Origin: Gonatopus flavifemur
Taxonomy: Eukaryota; Arthropoda; Insecta; Hymenoptera; Dryinidae
Direction of reading: 5' to 3'
Assembly (NCBI GenBank): GCA_018340375.1
Contig: JAFFJZ010000073.1
Coordinates: forward strand, 496,001 to 560,000
DNA: 64,000 nucleotides
Numbering within the stretch: position 1 is the first letter of the stretch; the number at the start of each line of letters is the position of its first letter. The translations under genes were made by a program, and so were the position numbers. The notes beneath the pieces were generated by a model, which ran no database searches, was not told where the DNA came from, and saw nothing but the letters and a program-made list of their open reading frames with translations. Below are positions 11,795 to 22,516 of the stretch, one piece after another.

Positions 11795-12619
11795 TTATAG
11801 GTTTTTTTTCTGGGGCACAGTATGCGTGTCAACAATCGTTGGCAATCCATTTATATACTTGATTGTTTTGTTGGTATCACCACCATCGATCAGATTCTTG
11901 AGTTCCGCACGTAACGTGGTTAAATAATTTCTTTCTTGAACAGTTCGATCTTGATAAATTTTAAACGGTCCATTGTTATTAGATTTACGTTTCAAGACAT
12001 TTATAACATCCTGAGATGATGGAAAAGGAACACAAATAGGTCTGTGTTTGTTTGCAACCTTTTTACCGATTCTATGCAGCCTAATATTATCATGAACGGT
12101 AGGATTAATATTTCGGAGTAGTGTTTTCAGCTTCGCTGCATCATTTTGCTGTTGATTGTCCGGCGTCTCATCAATAACAACAATAATAATATTGCGAGAT
12201 CGCTTCTGTCGCTCGTGGACTTCATGAATAATCGTTTCAAGATCACGAGAATCGCGGTCTTGTTTTGAAACGTCGAGTTTGTTCTCAACTTCAGTCAATC
12301 TCGCAGTGAGGGAAAGAATAGTTTGACTAAGAGAAACTATTTTGTCCTCGTAAACCCGAGCCATTTCATCACGAAATTTCGAAAATTCTTCATGGATGAG
12401 CTCCTTTATATTTACCAGCAGAGACGAGTCTTCTGCCAAAGATGAATCAATTTGATGTGAAGAAGCATCTGAACAATCGATGAGTTTGTTCAAACCCCAC
12501 GGATGATTACATCTGTGCACACATCCTGGATGCGAATGAATATTACACGTATGACAGCTCACAGGATGAGAGACAGGTTTAGTACAACCTTTACAGATTT
12601 TCTTATCTTGTTGTGACAT
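11795..12619 (-). CDS. LINE ORF1, PHD-like finger and RRM-like nucleic-acid-binding protein
   Basis: A 274-residue open frame starting ATG at 12619. The N-terminus has a cysteine/histidine cluster (CKGC, CHTCNIHSHPGC, residues about 9-33) resembling the PHD-like fingers of CR1/Jockey ORF1 proteins. A heptad-like helical segment follows (about 75-125), then an RRM-like region (IIIVVID to ICVPFPSS, about 140-205) and a basic tail. Such proteins coat the element RNA and act as chaperones. The frame is intact although ORF2 downstream is broken. Its final codons contain A AAA AAC (11807-11801), a classical -1 slippery heptamer, and the ORF2 frame lies in -1 and opens upstream of this point. Confidence 0.8.
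   Translation of the reverse strand: MSQQDKKICKGCTKPVSHPVSCHTCNIHSHPGCVHRCNHPWGLNKLIDCSDASSHQIDSSLAEDSSLLVNIKELIHEEFSKFRDEMARVYEDKIVSLSQTILSLTARLTEVENKLDVSKQDRDSRDLETIIHEVHERQKRSRNIIIVVIDETPDNQQQNDAAKLKTLLRNINPTVHDNIRLHRIGKKVANKHRPICVPFPSSQDVINVLKRKSNNNGPFKIYQDRTVQERNYLTTLRAELKNLIDGGDTNKTIKYINGLPTIVDTHTVPQKKNL
11801..11807 (-). promoter_or_regulatory. Candidate -1 frameshift slippery site at ORF1/ORF2 junction
   Basis: In the ORF1 frame the last codons before the stop are CAG AAA AAA AAC CTA TAA. This gives the A AAA AAC heptamer four codons from the stop. The -1 frame enters ORF2 without an intervening stop. No downstream pseudoknot was established, so function is inferred. Confidence 0.45.
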
Positions 12620-12755
12620 TTTAAATATATGAAAAGATCAAAACGTAGAGCAGATGATAATCACTGGTACTAGTAACACACAACACACATACACGAGTAA
12701 TGGTCTGTTTATTGTTTTCGTTTCACACAACGAAGCGGCAATGTAAGTGACACTA

Positions 12756-13859
12756 CACTGTAAAAAAAAACTGGAAATTTACTGTGCAACTGGACTGGAA
12801 ATTTCCAGTGCTAGTACTGGAATATGGATATTCCAGTACATGTACAGAGATTTCGTTGTTACGTTACTGAACATTTACCAAGCATAACTGAAAATTCAGT
12901 CATTGTACTGGAATTTTCAAGTTTGAGATGATGTACTGAAATTTTGCCATGATTTCGCGAAAATTTTACCGGCTCGTACTATAATTTTATAGTTCTTGTG
13001 CACCAGAAAAAAATATCTCCTCAAAAAGGACTTGAGAAAAAATTTGGAATTTAGAAAAAAAATCTAATCGTTGGTATACTGGAATTATACAGGTTTTTAA
13101 CTGCAATTCTCAGGTTTTGTGATGGAATTTTCCAGTTACTATGCAATTGAATTATACAGGTTTTGAACTGCAATTTTCAGGTCGTGTGATGGAATTTTCC
13201 AGTTGCTATGCAACGGAATTTAATCACTGTTGCACTGAAATTTTCCACTTCTATTGGACTTCGTCATTTCTGGCAGGAAAAATTTCAAGTCTTTATATTA
13301 AAAATTTCCTGATTGAGATTTTGAATAATAATTGTAATTGTAGCCAATAAAATTGATATATGAGGTTTTTCCAAGACTTATCCTCTTGTGTATTCTAGAT
13401 ATGAAGCATATGTAGTAACCCAAGCTGGCCTTCCAACATGTCGCGCTATAGCTCATCGGTTAGGTCTTAGGTTTCAGTTGGTAGGCAGGTAGAAAAGTGT
13501 AGGTTCAAATCCCGTTAGGTAGACGTGAGTTTCTGTCCATCCAAATGAACGATCAAAAGTTTCTCAATCATCTTGGAACACAAGGACCCTGCAAAATCAC
13601 TTTGCGTGAGCAATTTTTTTTCAATTTTCATGGATATTTTCAGCATTAATTTTCCAGTACATGTCCTGGAAAAGTCCAGTTCGTGTACTGGAAAATTCCA
13701 GTACCGAGGCTCAGAAAATTTCCAGTTTTGATGCTGAAATTCCATAACGTTTGCACTGAATTTTTGCAGTACAAATGTGCTGAAATTTTCCGGTACATGT
13801 ACAGGTTAATTGCTTCCAGTACATGTACTGGAATTTTCCGGTGAAATTTTTTTACAGTG
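12756..13859 (+). mobile_element. 1.1 kb MITE with tRNA-like insert, copy 1
   Basis: Begins CACTGTAAAAAAAAACTGG and ends TTTTTTTACAGTG, flanked by TA on both sides (12754-12755, 13860-13861). The outer parts are rich in CCAGTACATGTACTGG-type palindromes and TGGAAATTTCCAG words. Copy 2 (14062-15164) is nearly identical and inverted. Reading frames of 60-110 codons inside appear in both copies but look like repeat sequence, not protein. Confidence 0.85.
13449..13512 (+). other. tRNA-like A box and B box (pol III promoter relic)
   Basis: TAGCTCATCGGTTAGG at 13449-13464 fits an A box, and GGTTCAAATCC at 13502-13512 fits a B box. Spacing is near the tRNA/SINE range. The flanks do not fold into a clear acceptor stem, so this looks like a captured tRNA-derived sequence, not a functional tRNA gene. 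Confidence 0.5.
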
Positions 13860-13905
13860 TAACCAAATCTGAATGTATGAATTCACGGATTTAAGTTTCA
13901 CTGGA

Positions 13906-14060
13906 AATACAGGGGGCGGACATTTCTCCGTCGCCTCTCCGTTGCCTCAACGGAGACTCTCCCTTATTTCTCCCTTATTTCCACGGCTCCCATTCCTCCA
14001 CCAATTCTCCACCTCCAGTCCACCGAAGTCCTAGGTGGAGGATCGGTGGTTGTGCTGTAT
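13906..14060 (+). repeat. GC-rich ~155-bp direct repeat, copy 1
   Basis: Starts AATACAGGGGGCGGACATTT and ends GGTGGTTGTGCTGTA. It is strikingly GC-rich for this window and contains CTCCACCTCC with GGTGGAG. An almost identical copy follows the second MITE at about 15196-15350, in the same orientation. Confidence 0.75.
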
Positions 14061-14061
14061 G

Positions 14062-15164
14062 CACTGTAAAAAAATTTCACCGGAAAATTCCAGTACATGT
14101 ACTGGAAGTCATTAACCTGTACATGTACCGGAAAATTTCAGCACATTTGTACTGCAAAAATTCAGTGCAAACGTTATGGAATTCCCGCATCAAAACTGGA
14201 AATTTTCTGAGCCTCGGTACTGGAATTTTTCAGTACACGAGCTGGACTTTTCCAGGACATGTACTGGAAAATTAATGCTGAAAATATCCATGAAAATTGA
14301 AAAAAAATTGCTCACGCAAAGTGATTTTGCAGGGTCCTTGTGTTCCAAGATGATTGAGAAACTTTTGATCGTTCATTTGGATGGACAGAAACTCATGTCT
14401 ACCTAACAGGATTTGAACCCACACTTTTCTACCTGCCTACCAACTGAAACCTAAGACCTAACCGATGAGCTATAGCGCGACATGTTGGAAGGCCAGCTTG
14501 GGTTACTACATATGCTTCATATCTAGAACACAAGAGGATAAGTCTTGGAAAAACCTCATATATCAATTTCATTGGCTACAATTACAATTATTATTCAAAA
14601 TCTCAATCAGGAAATTTTTAATATAAAGACTTGAAATTTTTCCTGCCAGAAATGACGAAGTCCAATAGAAGTGGAAAATTTCAGTGCAACAGTGATTAAA
14701 TTCCGTTGCATAGCAACTGGAAAATTCCATCACACGACCTGGAAATTGCAGTTCAAAACCTGTATAATTCAATTGCATAGTAACTGGAAAATTCCATCAC
14801 AAAACTTGAGAATTGCAGTTAAAAACCTGTATAATTCCAGTATACCAACGATTAGGTTTTTTTTTCTAAATTCCAAATTTTTTCTCAAGTCCTTTTTGAG
14901 GGAATATTTTTTTTTGGTGCACAAGAACTATAAAATTGTAGTACGAGCCGGTAAAATTTTCGCGAAATCATGGCAAAATTTCAGTACATCATCTCAAACT
15001 TGAAAATTCCAGTACAATGACTGAATTTTCAGTTATGCTTGGTAAACTTTCAGTAACGTAACAACAAAATCTCTGTACATGTACTGGAATATCCATATTC
15101 CAGTACTAGCACTGGAAATTTCCAGTCCAGTTGCACAGTAAATTTCCAGTTTTTTTTTACAGTG
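14062..15164 (-). mobile_element. 1.1 kb MITE with tRNA-like insert, copy 2 (inverted)
   Basis: Reverse complement of 12756-13859 with only scattered differences. CACTGTAAAAAAA is at the left and TTTTTTTTTACAGTG at the right. TA follows on the right; the left flank is TG, so the duplication is imperfect. The tRNA-like A/B boxes recur on the minus strand at 14471-14409. Confidence 0.85.
14409..14471 (-). other. tRNA-like A/B boxes in inverted MITE copy
   Basis: The mirror of 13449-13512: on the minus strand TAGCTCATCGGTTAGG is followed by GGTTCAAATCC. Both boxes are unchanged between copies. Confidence 0.5.
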
Positions 15165-15195
15165 TACGTAAATGCACCAATAAGAATTATATTGA

Positions 15196-15353
15196 AAATA
15201 CAGGGGGCGGACATTTCTCCGTCGCCTCTCCGTTGCCTCAACGGAGACTCTCCCTTATTTCTCCCTTATTTCCACGGCTCCCATTTCTCCACCAATTCTC
15301 CACCTCCAGTCCACCGAAGTCCTAGGTGGAGGATTGGTGGTTGTGCTGTACGG
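15196..15353 (+). repeat. GC-rich ~155-bp direct repeat, copy 2
   Basis: Matches 13906-14060 with a few substitutions (for example CATTTC for CATTCC). It begins about 30 bases after MITE copy 2, as copy 1 begins about 45 bases after MITE copy 1. Confidence 0.75.
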
Positions 15354-15539
15354 GACGGATGAGAAAATTATCGGAGCAGCAAATGCACGTCAAACTCGTA
15401 TGGCGTCTTGTTGAAAAAAAATATTTTACCAATAAAAATTTTGGGATCTAACGCCATTTTGAATTCAACATCATTTCATGCAATTGTTATTATTCAATTT
15501 CTTGATGTTTCAATATTTTTTCAAAAAAACATTGGAAAA

Positions 15540-15800
15540 TCAATCAGGTCGATGTTACATCGTTATACGATGTAAAAACATCGATGTAGGTCGATGTTAT
15601 AGTCATCGATATTTAGTGAACACTACCATGAATGTGACAAAATTTCAAACGTTGTCACAGTCACTCTGAATGTTTTCGCATTGACAGTGAATATTTTCAC
15701 ATTGATCGTGAATGTGAACACATTCAGGGTGACTGTGAAAACGTCTGAAATTTTGTCACATTCATGGTGCGCGTGATAATAGTCACTGTTTCCTTCTCTC
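15540..15800. repeat. ATCGATG-rich stretch with inner palindrome
   Basis: A perfect-looking inverted pair (CATGAATGTGACAAAATTTC and its inverse near 15755) surrounds a GTGAATGTG-rich centre at about 15627-15775. The flanks match 8660-8790 in inverse orientation, where this inner palindrome is absent. Confidence 0.5.
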
Positions 15801-15977
15801 CAAACTATTTCTGCAAATTTCGTATTCCATTTGTAGTAGGATAACCCGAAACGGAAAAAAACATAAGTGATGAAGGATTTGAGGTTAAGCACGTTTATTA
15901 ATGGACCAGTAATAAGTCCTCGTATAACCTTTGCGGTCAGTTGCTGTTGCAACACTGAGCTTCGAGTAGCAACGAGC

Positions 15978-16239
15978 CAGTGTTGCCAGATCCTATTCTG
16001 CGAAATGCGGGTACCAAGAGGGGGCATGAATTACATTAATGAAAAAAAACAAGGGTCCCTGAATCCGCTATAATCGATTTATTGCTAAGGTCGCTGAACC
16101 GCGGTTGTCCCGATACTACTCATACTATATAGATACTACTCATCAACTGGTAAAAATTTTTAACGTACAATGCGGAGTGCGGATCAGTTGGTCAAAATGC
16201 GGTGGGAAATGCGGGGATGCGGTATATCTGGCAACACTG
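15978..16239. mobile_element. hAT MITE, TIR CAGTGTTGCCAGA, TSD CAACGAGC
   Basis: The termini CAGTGTTGCCAGAT and ATCTGGCAACACTG are exact inverses. Both sides carry the 8-bp direct repeat CAACGAGC (15970-15977, 16240-16247), diagnostic of hAT insertion. Several ATGCGG words lie near the ends. The same termini bound the larger element at 38250-39522. Confidence 0.9.
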
Positions 16240-16545
16240 CAACGAGCAGCCTCGCGCACGCGCACCAACTATATCTCCCACTTTTAGTATTTCCCATACA
16301 TAAATATACCACACATTCTTCATTATGAACAATTCAATTGTTTGAAACGTTTTGATGAACAAATTATTGGCCTTACGGAAAAATTGTTCGGATAAAAAAA
16401 TTCCTCATTCTGTGGAGAATGAAGCTTTTTATGAATCAATCATATCGTTCATAATTAAGAACAGAATATGAATTTTGCAGAAGTAGTTTGGTATTCAGAC
16501 CCAAAAACATAAACTTAGATTACGTTGAGAAATCAAACAAATATA

Positions 16546-16653
16546 GGAGTTTTCCGAAGTGTCTGACCCGGGACGTCAGGGGTGTGGAGTGGACCAGTAG
16601 GAATCTTTAAATCACGCCACAGACGCCCCGGGTCAAACACTTCGGAAAACTCC
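16546..16653. mobile_element. Short palindromic element
   Basis: GGAGTTTTCCGAAGTGT and ACACTTCGGAAAACTCC form a perfect 17-bp terminal inverted repeat, with GACCCGGG/CCCGGGTC next to it. Confidence 0.65.
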
Positions 16654-16852
16654 ATAGTAAAGCGGGGTAACATGACACACAGGGAGAGATAACACATGCA
16701 GTCAAAATTCAAGAAAAATGTACAATAAGTCGTTGTGCATGAAATGCTTAGAAGCACAGAATCTCGGCTACTGTTCAATTCATGCACAATGAATTATTGT
16801 GCATCTTTCTCGAATTTTGACTGCATGTGTCATCTTACCTCGTTTTACTATA
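16654..16852. mobile_element. Palindromic MITE, ATAGTAAA(A/G)CG(G/A)GGTAA ends
   Basis: The left ATAGTAAAGCGGGGTAA and the right TTACCTCGTTTTACTAT are inverse. The arms include GCAGTCAAAATTC and its inverse. It abuts the preceding element directly. Confidence 0.6.
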
Positions 16853-17471
16853 TGATTCAGTCAGTAGAAATCGCGGAACATGACCGTTGCGCGGTTATAA
16901 ACAAATCGCTTTATTTTTCAAAGTAACCGCTCAATTGAATTGAAATTTTCCAGAAAGTTAATTCATACATCAGTCAACAACTTTGTAGCAGAAAACTTTC
17001 TGCAGCTCATACTTCGTCTATTACTTTTTTAGTACGAAGCTCGAAAGACGTGCTTGCTCTTCCGATTAGGACAGGTAATAATTAAAATTAAATTTTTACA
17101 AATTTTCTCAACATCGTTGTTTCCGTTAGGGTGTTATGAACCACAGTGTGCAGCATTTATCTGGATATGTCGAAAAATGAAAAAGTTCAAACGAGTTTAA
17201 TGTTGGAAAACATCGATTTTTGGGGCAAAAGGATTTGCGGTTTCAATTTTTTTACTTGAAAATTATCAGTCACAGAAACAAATTGCAAACGGTGATATGG
17301 GGTGATTTTTCCAGACTTATTGTCCAGAATATTTTTATTTTCGAAATTCCAATTCCTTGCGACCCTTGATATCACAGCTTGGACAATACTTCTACGCGTT
17401 TTCAAGTGCAAGTGGCGTTATTGCATCCGAGATGTTACGTGAACAGTGATACGACACAGCAATTGATCCTA

Positions 17472-17654
17472 CACTGTAAGAAGTGAGACTTAAATTTGCT
17501 GCGTCTTAATTTGAAAACTGACTGGAATTCAGTTTTTTCCATTGTCCCGGCGATTGTTTTTTGTGCTTACTTTACACTCGAAGTAGGGTACTTTTGGCTG
17601 CATCTTAGATTCAGTCATGACCTGATCTGAATTTGAAACTTTCTTTTTACCGTG
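17472..17654. mobile_element. MITE (CACTGTAAAAAG family), copy 2
   Basis: Starts CACTGTAAGAAG and ends CTTTTTACCGTG, with TA on both sides. The interior is alignable by eye with 3282-3464. Confidence 0.7.
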
Positions 17655-17657
17655 TAT

Positions 17658-18874
17658 CCTGGCGAAAAAATTTCTCATAATTTCTCATATTTTTTCATCA
17701 TTTTTTTTCATAATTTTCTCATAAAATCTCATAATTTCTCAAGGATTCGGAACATCATTATGAGGTATAATGTTCTCATAATTTTCAATAATTTTCTCAT
17801 AAAATTTTCATATTTTCCCATAATTTTTGCATGAAATTCCATAATTTCTGAAGGAGTTTGAACACTCTTATGAGAAATGCTTTTCTAATAATTTTTCATA
17901 CTTTTTCATAATCCTCATACTATTTGATAATTCCTCACAATTTTTCATAAATTCTCATCAATTTTGAATAAAATCTCACCATTTTCCAAAAACAGAGGTG
18001 CTGTTGTAAAAAAAACAATTCCCTTCTAAAATTCCCAAATTTTTTATAATTTCTCCAAAACATATGTTCATAAAGTCACATAAGATTCATCATTTTTTTC
18101 AAATTCTTTTTCCCTATTCAGTCCTGCATCCAATTTAGTTGAAGATTCCTATTTGAAAATTCCCCGTTTCGTGAAAACATTATTTTCGTTCACGGATTCA
18201 TTGATTTTTGAAAATTCACAAAAAAAACAATGAACCTACAAATTAGATAGACCCTGAGAGTGTATAATTCTGTGTGGAGTATACTATATGAACAATTATA
18301 CGCTCTCCATTTTTTTTCTCGTCTTTACGGATTCGAGAAGAAACTGTATGAAATTTTTGAAAAATTAAGACATATATGCAATTTTTTTGAGGAATCAGAG
18401 AATCATATGATGATATACTTTTATTTATGAATAATTCCCATACAGCACAGGAGTTCAAAAAGAATTCTTAAGAATTCATAATGAATTCTTCGAATTCCAA
18501 TTGAACTCTTCATGAACTCTTTCTGAACTCTTTCTGAACTGGTATGTTGTCTGGGTTGTAACTTTGTTGGTCAGAAATTATGAGTTCTTATGAAAAATTA
18601 TGACTCTTTATGAAAAACCATATCTCATAGTCATCATTATATTTATGACAAATTTTACGTAATTTTATGAAAAATTATGACAATATATGAAATAATATGA
18701 TTTCATTTATGAGAAATTATGACTCATTATGAGAAAACATTTCTCATACTAAATGTTTCAATTCCTTGAGAAATTATGAAAATTTATGACGTTTATGAAA
18801 ATTTATGAGAAATTATAAGAAATATGAAAAAATACTGAAACATATGAGAAATTATGTACAACTTTTTCGCCAGG
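17658..18874. mobile_element. 1.2 kb element with subterminal TTTCTCATAA repeats
   Basis: The termini CCTGGCGAAAAA and TTTTTCGCCAGG are inverted, and GTAT flanks both sides, a possible 4-bp duplication. The left third is packed with TTTCTCATAATTT-type units and the right third with the inverse AAATTATGAGAAA. It has no coding frame and contains a nested MITE at 18437-18555. The superfamily is not clear. Confidence 0.65.
18437..18555. mobile_element. Nested ACAGCAC/GAATTC-family MITE
   Basis: CCCATACAGCACAGGAGTTC at the left and GAACTGGTATGTTGTCTGGG at the right, with internal GAATTC palindromes. Lies within the subterminal-repeat element. Confidence 0.55.
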
Positions 18875-19929
18875 GTATCTATAAAGCAATCAACGCATTT
18901 ATGGCCTAAGTACATAAATTCAGTAAACGTGAACATAAATGTAAACGGCTGCGTAAAAACCAAAAATGAGGTTCTGCGCATCCGTTTACGTTTACGTCTA
19001 CGTCTCCCGTGTCTCTGTGCCTAGGCCATTACATCAAGGGTTTGCACATAATTTCATTCTGTATCAACAAACAACAAGACGTATAAAAAAATCTAAGACA
19101 GATTCAGACAAAAAGGGAACAAAAACCGCATCACAACAAATAGCAACAGATTAAATCATATTTCATATATTTTCATCCAATTTTGTCCGGTTTTGTTCAA
19201 CATTCTTAGCAAAGAACGTTACCATGGTAGCACGTTCCTTAGGCTACAAAATATTCGCAATAAAATTCATTGCAGAATTTGAAATTTTCGTTCATGATTT
19301 TGCAAGATTATATTTACGACTGTAAACAGCCCCAGATTTGAATTTCGATAAAATTTGTTCACTTTCGACAAAAAGTTCAACCAAATGCAACCGGTTATGC
19401 CAGCACAACATTTGTTAAACGAATTGATTGAATCATGTGGATTATATAAGATTCTATTGATATGAATTGGTTCCAATTTGTTTTAACGCACAATTGCTGT
19501 AGGAATGTTGTCATAAAATTCCGTTAATTGATAAGATTCAATACAGTTTTTTCACCAGGAGAGATTTGCGAATCAACGCGCAATATAAATGCAGTAATGT
19601 TCACAATTTAATCGTATTTGCGAAGTCCCTTGCTTGGGATTGAACGAATGTTTGCAGAATCGATTTTCCTTTGCTTCTTCATTATGCTTTATGGATCCAT
19701 ACTGGTGAAATAATCTGCAGCAGTTTTCACAACATGATATAAAGTTTTTCACGTATCAATTTTATGGAATTTTGTATCATTTTTATCCTGTATGAGTACT
19801 AAATTGCTTATCACTTTATAAGATTCAATCTCGAATTTGATTCGAAATTTTTTATTAATGAGGGTTATAAAATTGTTTAACCAAATTGAAATGAAATTTT
19901 TGTACTTTCCCTTGATAATGCATACGATC
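18875..19929. other. Intergenic stretch, nothing recognised
   Basis: AT-rich, with no frame over 70 codons, no terminal repeats and no clear tandem structure. A short GC-richer patch at 18930-19030 contains repeated GTAAACG/TTTACGT words. Confidence 0.5.
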
Positions 19930-20090
19930 TACTCTCTAAATATGGAGGAGTGAGAATTCCACTCGAACGAAAGGATAGGTATTAGTGGAATTCCACTCTG
20001 TTGGAGTGAGAATTCACTCTCTAGGCAGCCAGAGGGGAATCTATCTTTCCGTTCAAGTGGAAATCTCACTCTTTCCAATTTAGATAGTGA
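19930..20090. mobile_element. Palindromic MITE
   Basis: ACTCTCTAAATATGGAGGAG at the left and the inverse CTCTTTCCAATTTAGATAGT at the right. AGTGAGAATTCCACT and related inverse words fill the centre. Confidence 0.6.
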
Positions 20091-20296
20091 CTGATGAATG
20101 CAAAAATGATGAAACTTGGAATTTAAACTTATGGAAGCCTATCCGTTTTACAAATCATGACCGATTTTATGGACAGATAATCAAAAAATCCGGTAGACTG
20201 TCGAAAAAAATACGAAATTCAGTATGAGTTTTGATATCAAATCTCATCACCTCTGTAATACAAAATTTCATAGCAAATTTGATATTGAACCCCATA

Positions 20297-21185
20297 CACT
20301 GAAAAAAATGTTTTGTTGTTTCAACAAAAGAATTTTGTTGAAATGTTATCAACCAAACGTTTTGTTAAAAACCGTATTATTTCTTTGTTGCATACATTTG
20401 GTTTCTAGATGAATATATTTTGCTTGAGAAACCAAATCGTATCGTCTGCAGACTAAAAATATTTTGTCCCGATGAGGAAATCATGAGTTTGATTGACAAA
20501 AAAAAAATCACTGCCAGAAGATTAGAACGCAGGTTGTTGGGTTTGGAGGCCGAGGCTTTATCCATTGAGCCACTGCCGCTTGCTGCGATAGGGATACTTT
20601 CTTTGCGTATATGGACTTACGTTCATTCTTCAAACTTAAATACATTGAAAACTAAGTCGCATTAGGATTGAAGTTGAAATGATTTTCATCACGAATATCT
20701 AAGGTACACGTACACATGGCTTTCATGAAAAAGATGGTTCTGAACTCTCGCGACATACCCTTGTAAGATTCAATTACTAATTCATTTCAGTACACGGATT
20801 CATATAATTGTAATGGATAAAAGTATTCTCTCGCAGGAATATATTATTTTGTTAAGGATACAAAACTTCTCAAGTAAATTAATGTTTCTGACCTGCAAAA
20901 GAATTTGTTCACTGCAAAGATGATAATTATGGGGTTACAAAATTATTTCGCTTGTAGAACAAAAGTACGTAAGTTTTGTGAAGACAACCAAATGATATGG
21001 TTTTTTTCAGCAAACGTGGGTAACCAAAAAATGTTATTGATTTTAACCAAACAATTGAAATTGGGATAGTTCGAGGTACAAAACGATCCATGCTTTTGGT
21101 TCCCTCAACCAATTTATATCGTATGGTCATAAAAAATCAATCAACAAAACACTTTTGTTACCATTACCAAGACTTTTTTTCGGTG
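20297..21185. mobile_element. 0.9 kb MITE with tRNA-like insert
   Basis: Starts CACTGAAAAAAATGTTTTG and ends CTTTTTTTCGGTG, with TA on both sides. Terminal regions carry repeated TTTTGTTG/CAACAAAA words. A tRNA-like segment lies near 20520-20572 on the minus strand. A different family from 12756-13859, but the same architecture. Confidence 0.7.
20520..20572 (-). other. tRNA-like A box and B box in MITE
   Basis: On the minus strand TGGCTCAATGGATAAAG (20572-20556) resembles an A box and GCGTTCTAATC (20530-20520) a degenerate B box. No acceptor stem closes around them. Confidence 0.45.
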
Positions 21186-21365
21186 TAAACTGATAATCAA
21201 TTTAATTTTCACAGAAGATAAAAACGGGCAAAATTTCATCACATTCATGTGTAAAATGTTCATATCAGGTTGTAAAAATTACTGCAGATGTTTTCAACAA
21301 TGTACGAATTCGTTTCAGAAAATGGAGGTTTATTTCAATAACACTCCTTCAATACTTTTTATTAA

Positions 21366-21732
21366 CCCGAGAAAAAAAGTTTATATCTCATCATATATGA
21401 TCAGATCCAAAATTGGTCTCTATTTGATCATATATGATATTTAGTATATCTTTCATGCATAAGCAGGTATGATCATATATGTTTATACATGGTAATGAAT
21501 GATCAGATGTGAACATTTTTAGCATTCTTGACTCGACTGTTTTATGAATGCCAAAGTTGTGCAGATCTAATCATACATCATCATGTATGACCATATATGA
21601 TCAAACCTGCTCATGTATGAAAGGTTCACCAAATTTCATACATGATCAGATAAACACAAATTTCGAATCTGAACATGCATGGACAGATCTGATGGGATAT
21701 CATCAGATCTCAACTTTGTTTTTCCGGGGATT
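21366..21732. mobile_element. MITE with CCCGAGAAAAA-type ends and TCATATATGA repeats
   Basis: The left CCGAGAAAAAAAGTT pairs with the right AACTTTGTTTTTCCGG. Inside are many TCATATATGATCA and GATCAGATC words in both orientations. Confidence 0.5.
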
Positions 21733-22297
21733 CAGTTTCATACTTGGCAATCTTGACTTCAAGTATGACGACGTGCTCGTCGTAATTTTCTTCGTACAGA
21801 TTTCAGAACATAAACAAAACTTTTCAATCTCAAACATGCTTGCAAAAGGAAATGCGAGTCAAATTTAGTAAGTAATGTTTTTCACATTTAACACCTGATA
21901 GTAATTGTAGAATAAGAATTCATCATCTTCTGATTGAATTAAAGTATATACATTTCGAGAACATCATGTTGCAGGAAACTCAATGTTGAATTGGAATATG
22001 ATCCATTAAATTTAATCAAATTCGATGATGCATTACCATAGTGAATTCAAATCTCCTACTTGTAATGTAAACATTTTCACATATTCGATAACAGAGTGAA
22101 TCGGTAAGATGCTGATTGAATTCTATTGGAGAATCGCTTCATCTCTGATTGTTCCTTATTCAGAATGAAGCATCTCAAACACTGTACAAAATTTTGTAAT
22201 AAATCTCCCGTACATGTATGTGAAGTAATTAACATGTACACAGCATCGTAAATTTCCCATAAATATTTTCAATGGGCTGCTTTTTATGCTCACAATA

Positions 22298-22516
22298 ATG
22301 TTCTCGGAGTTTAAATCGTTTATAGAAAGGAAATGAAAATTCAAATTCACAAAATGTGATAAAATATCGATGTTTTTTTTTTCGAATCCTTCTTCTCTCC
22401 TTGGAACTGGAAACATCATTCAAAGAATGTACTGCAACATTTTCTATCTTCAACAACTAGTATTTTGTCATTCGATTACGAATTCGTTTCAATAAACGAT
22501 TCAAACTGCAGCAACA
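22298..22516. mobile_element. MITE of the GAAGTTTGAATCG family
   Basis: Left ATGTTCTCGGAGTTTAAATCG; right CGATTCAAACTGCAGCAACAT. The interior (TCCTTCTTCTCTCCTTGGAAC and the CATCGATGTTT region) matches 40465-40685 and, inverted, 58590-58796. Confidence 0.7.

Larger units (their letters stand above)
8810..12753 (-). mobile_element. Non-LTR retrotransposon (Jockey/CR1-type LINE), decayed
   Basis: The element lies on the minus strand, with ORF1 at 12619-11795, an ORF2 remnant at 11786-9156, and a poly(A) tail seen as 20 T residues at 8810-8829. AATAAA sits at the start of the tail. The 5' leader runs up to the MITE at 12756. Order and content (PHD-like ORF1; apurinic endonuclease; reverse transcriptase with FADDLKIF) fit the Jockey/CR1 group. 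ORF2 carries at least four in-frame stops and one frameshift, so the copy is not autonomous. No target-site duplication was found by eye. Confidence 0.9.
16440..17430 (+). repeat. Dispersed repeat, copy 3, with two insertions
   Basis: Shares order and words with 5940-6680 (ACAAATCG, TTTCTGCAGCTCATACTTCG, GTACGAAGCT) but is more diverged. It is interrupted by palindromic elements at 16546-16653 and 16654-16852. Confidence 0.5.

Noticed and set aside
13400..13530. Functional tRNA gene
   Set aside because: A and B boxes are present but no acceptor or anticodon stem of normal geometry could be drawn.
14671..15003. 110-codon frame and its relatives at 13141-13745 and 14176-14778
   Set aside because: The same frames appear in both inverted MITE copies and are made of CCAGTACATGTACTGG-type repeats.
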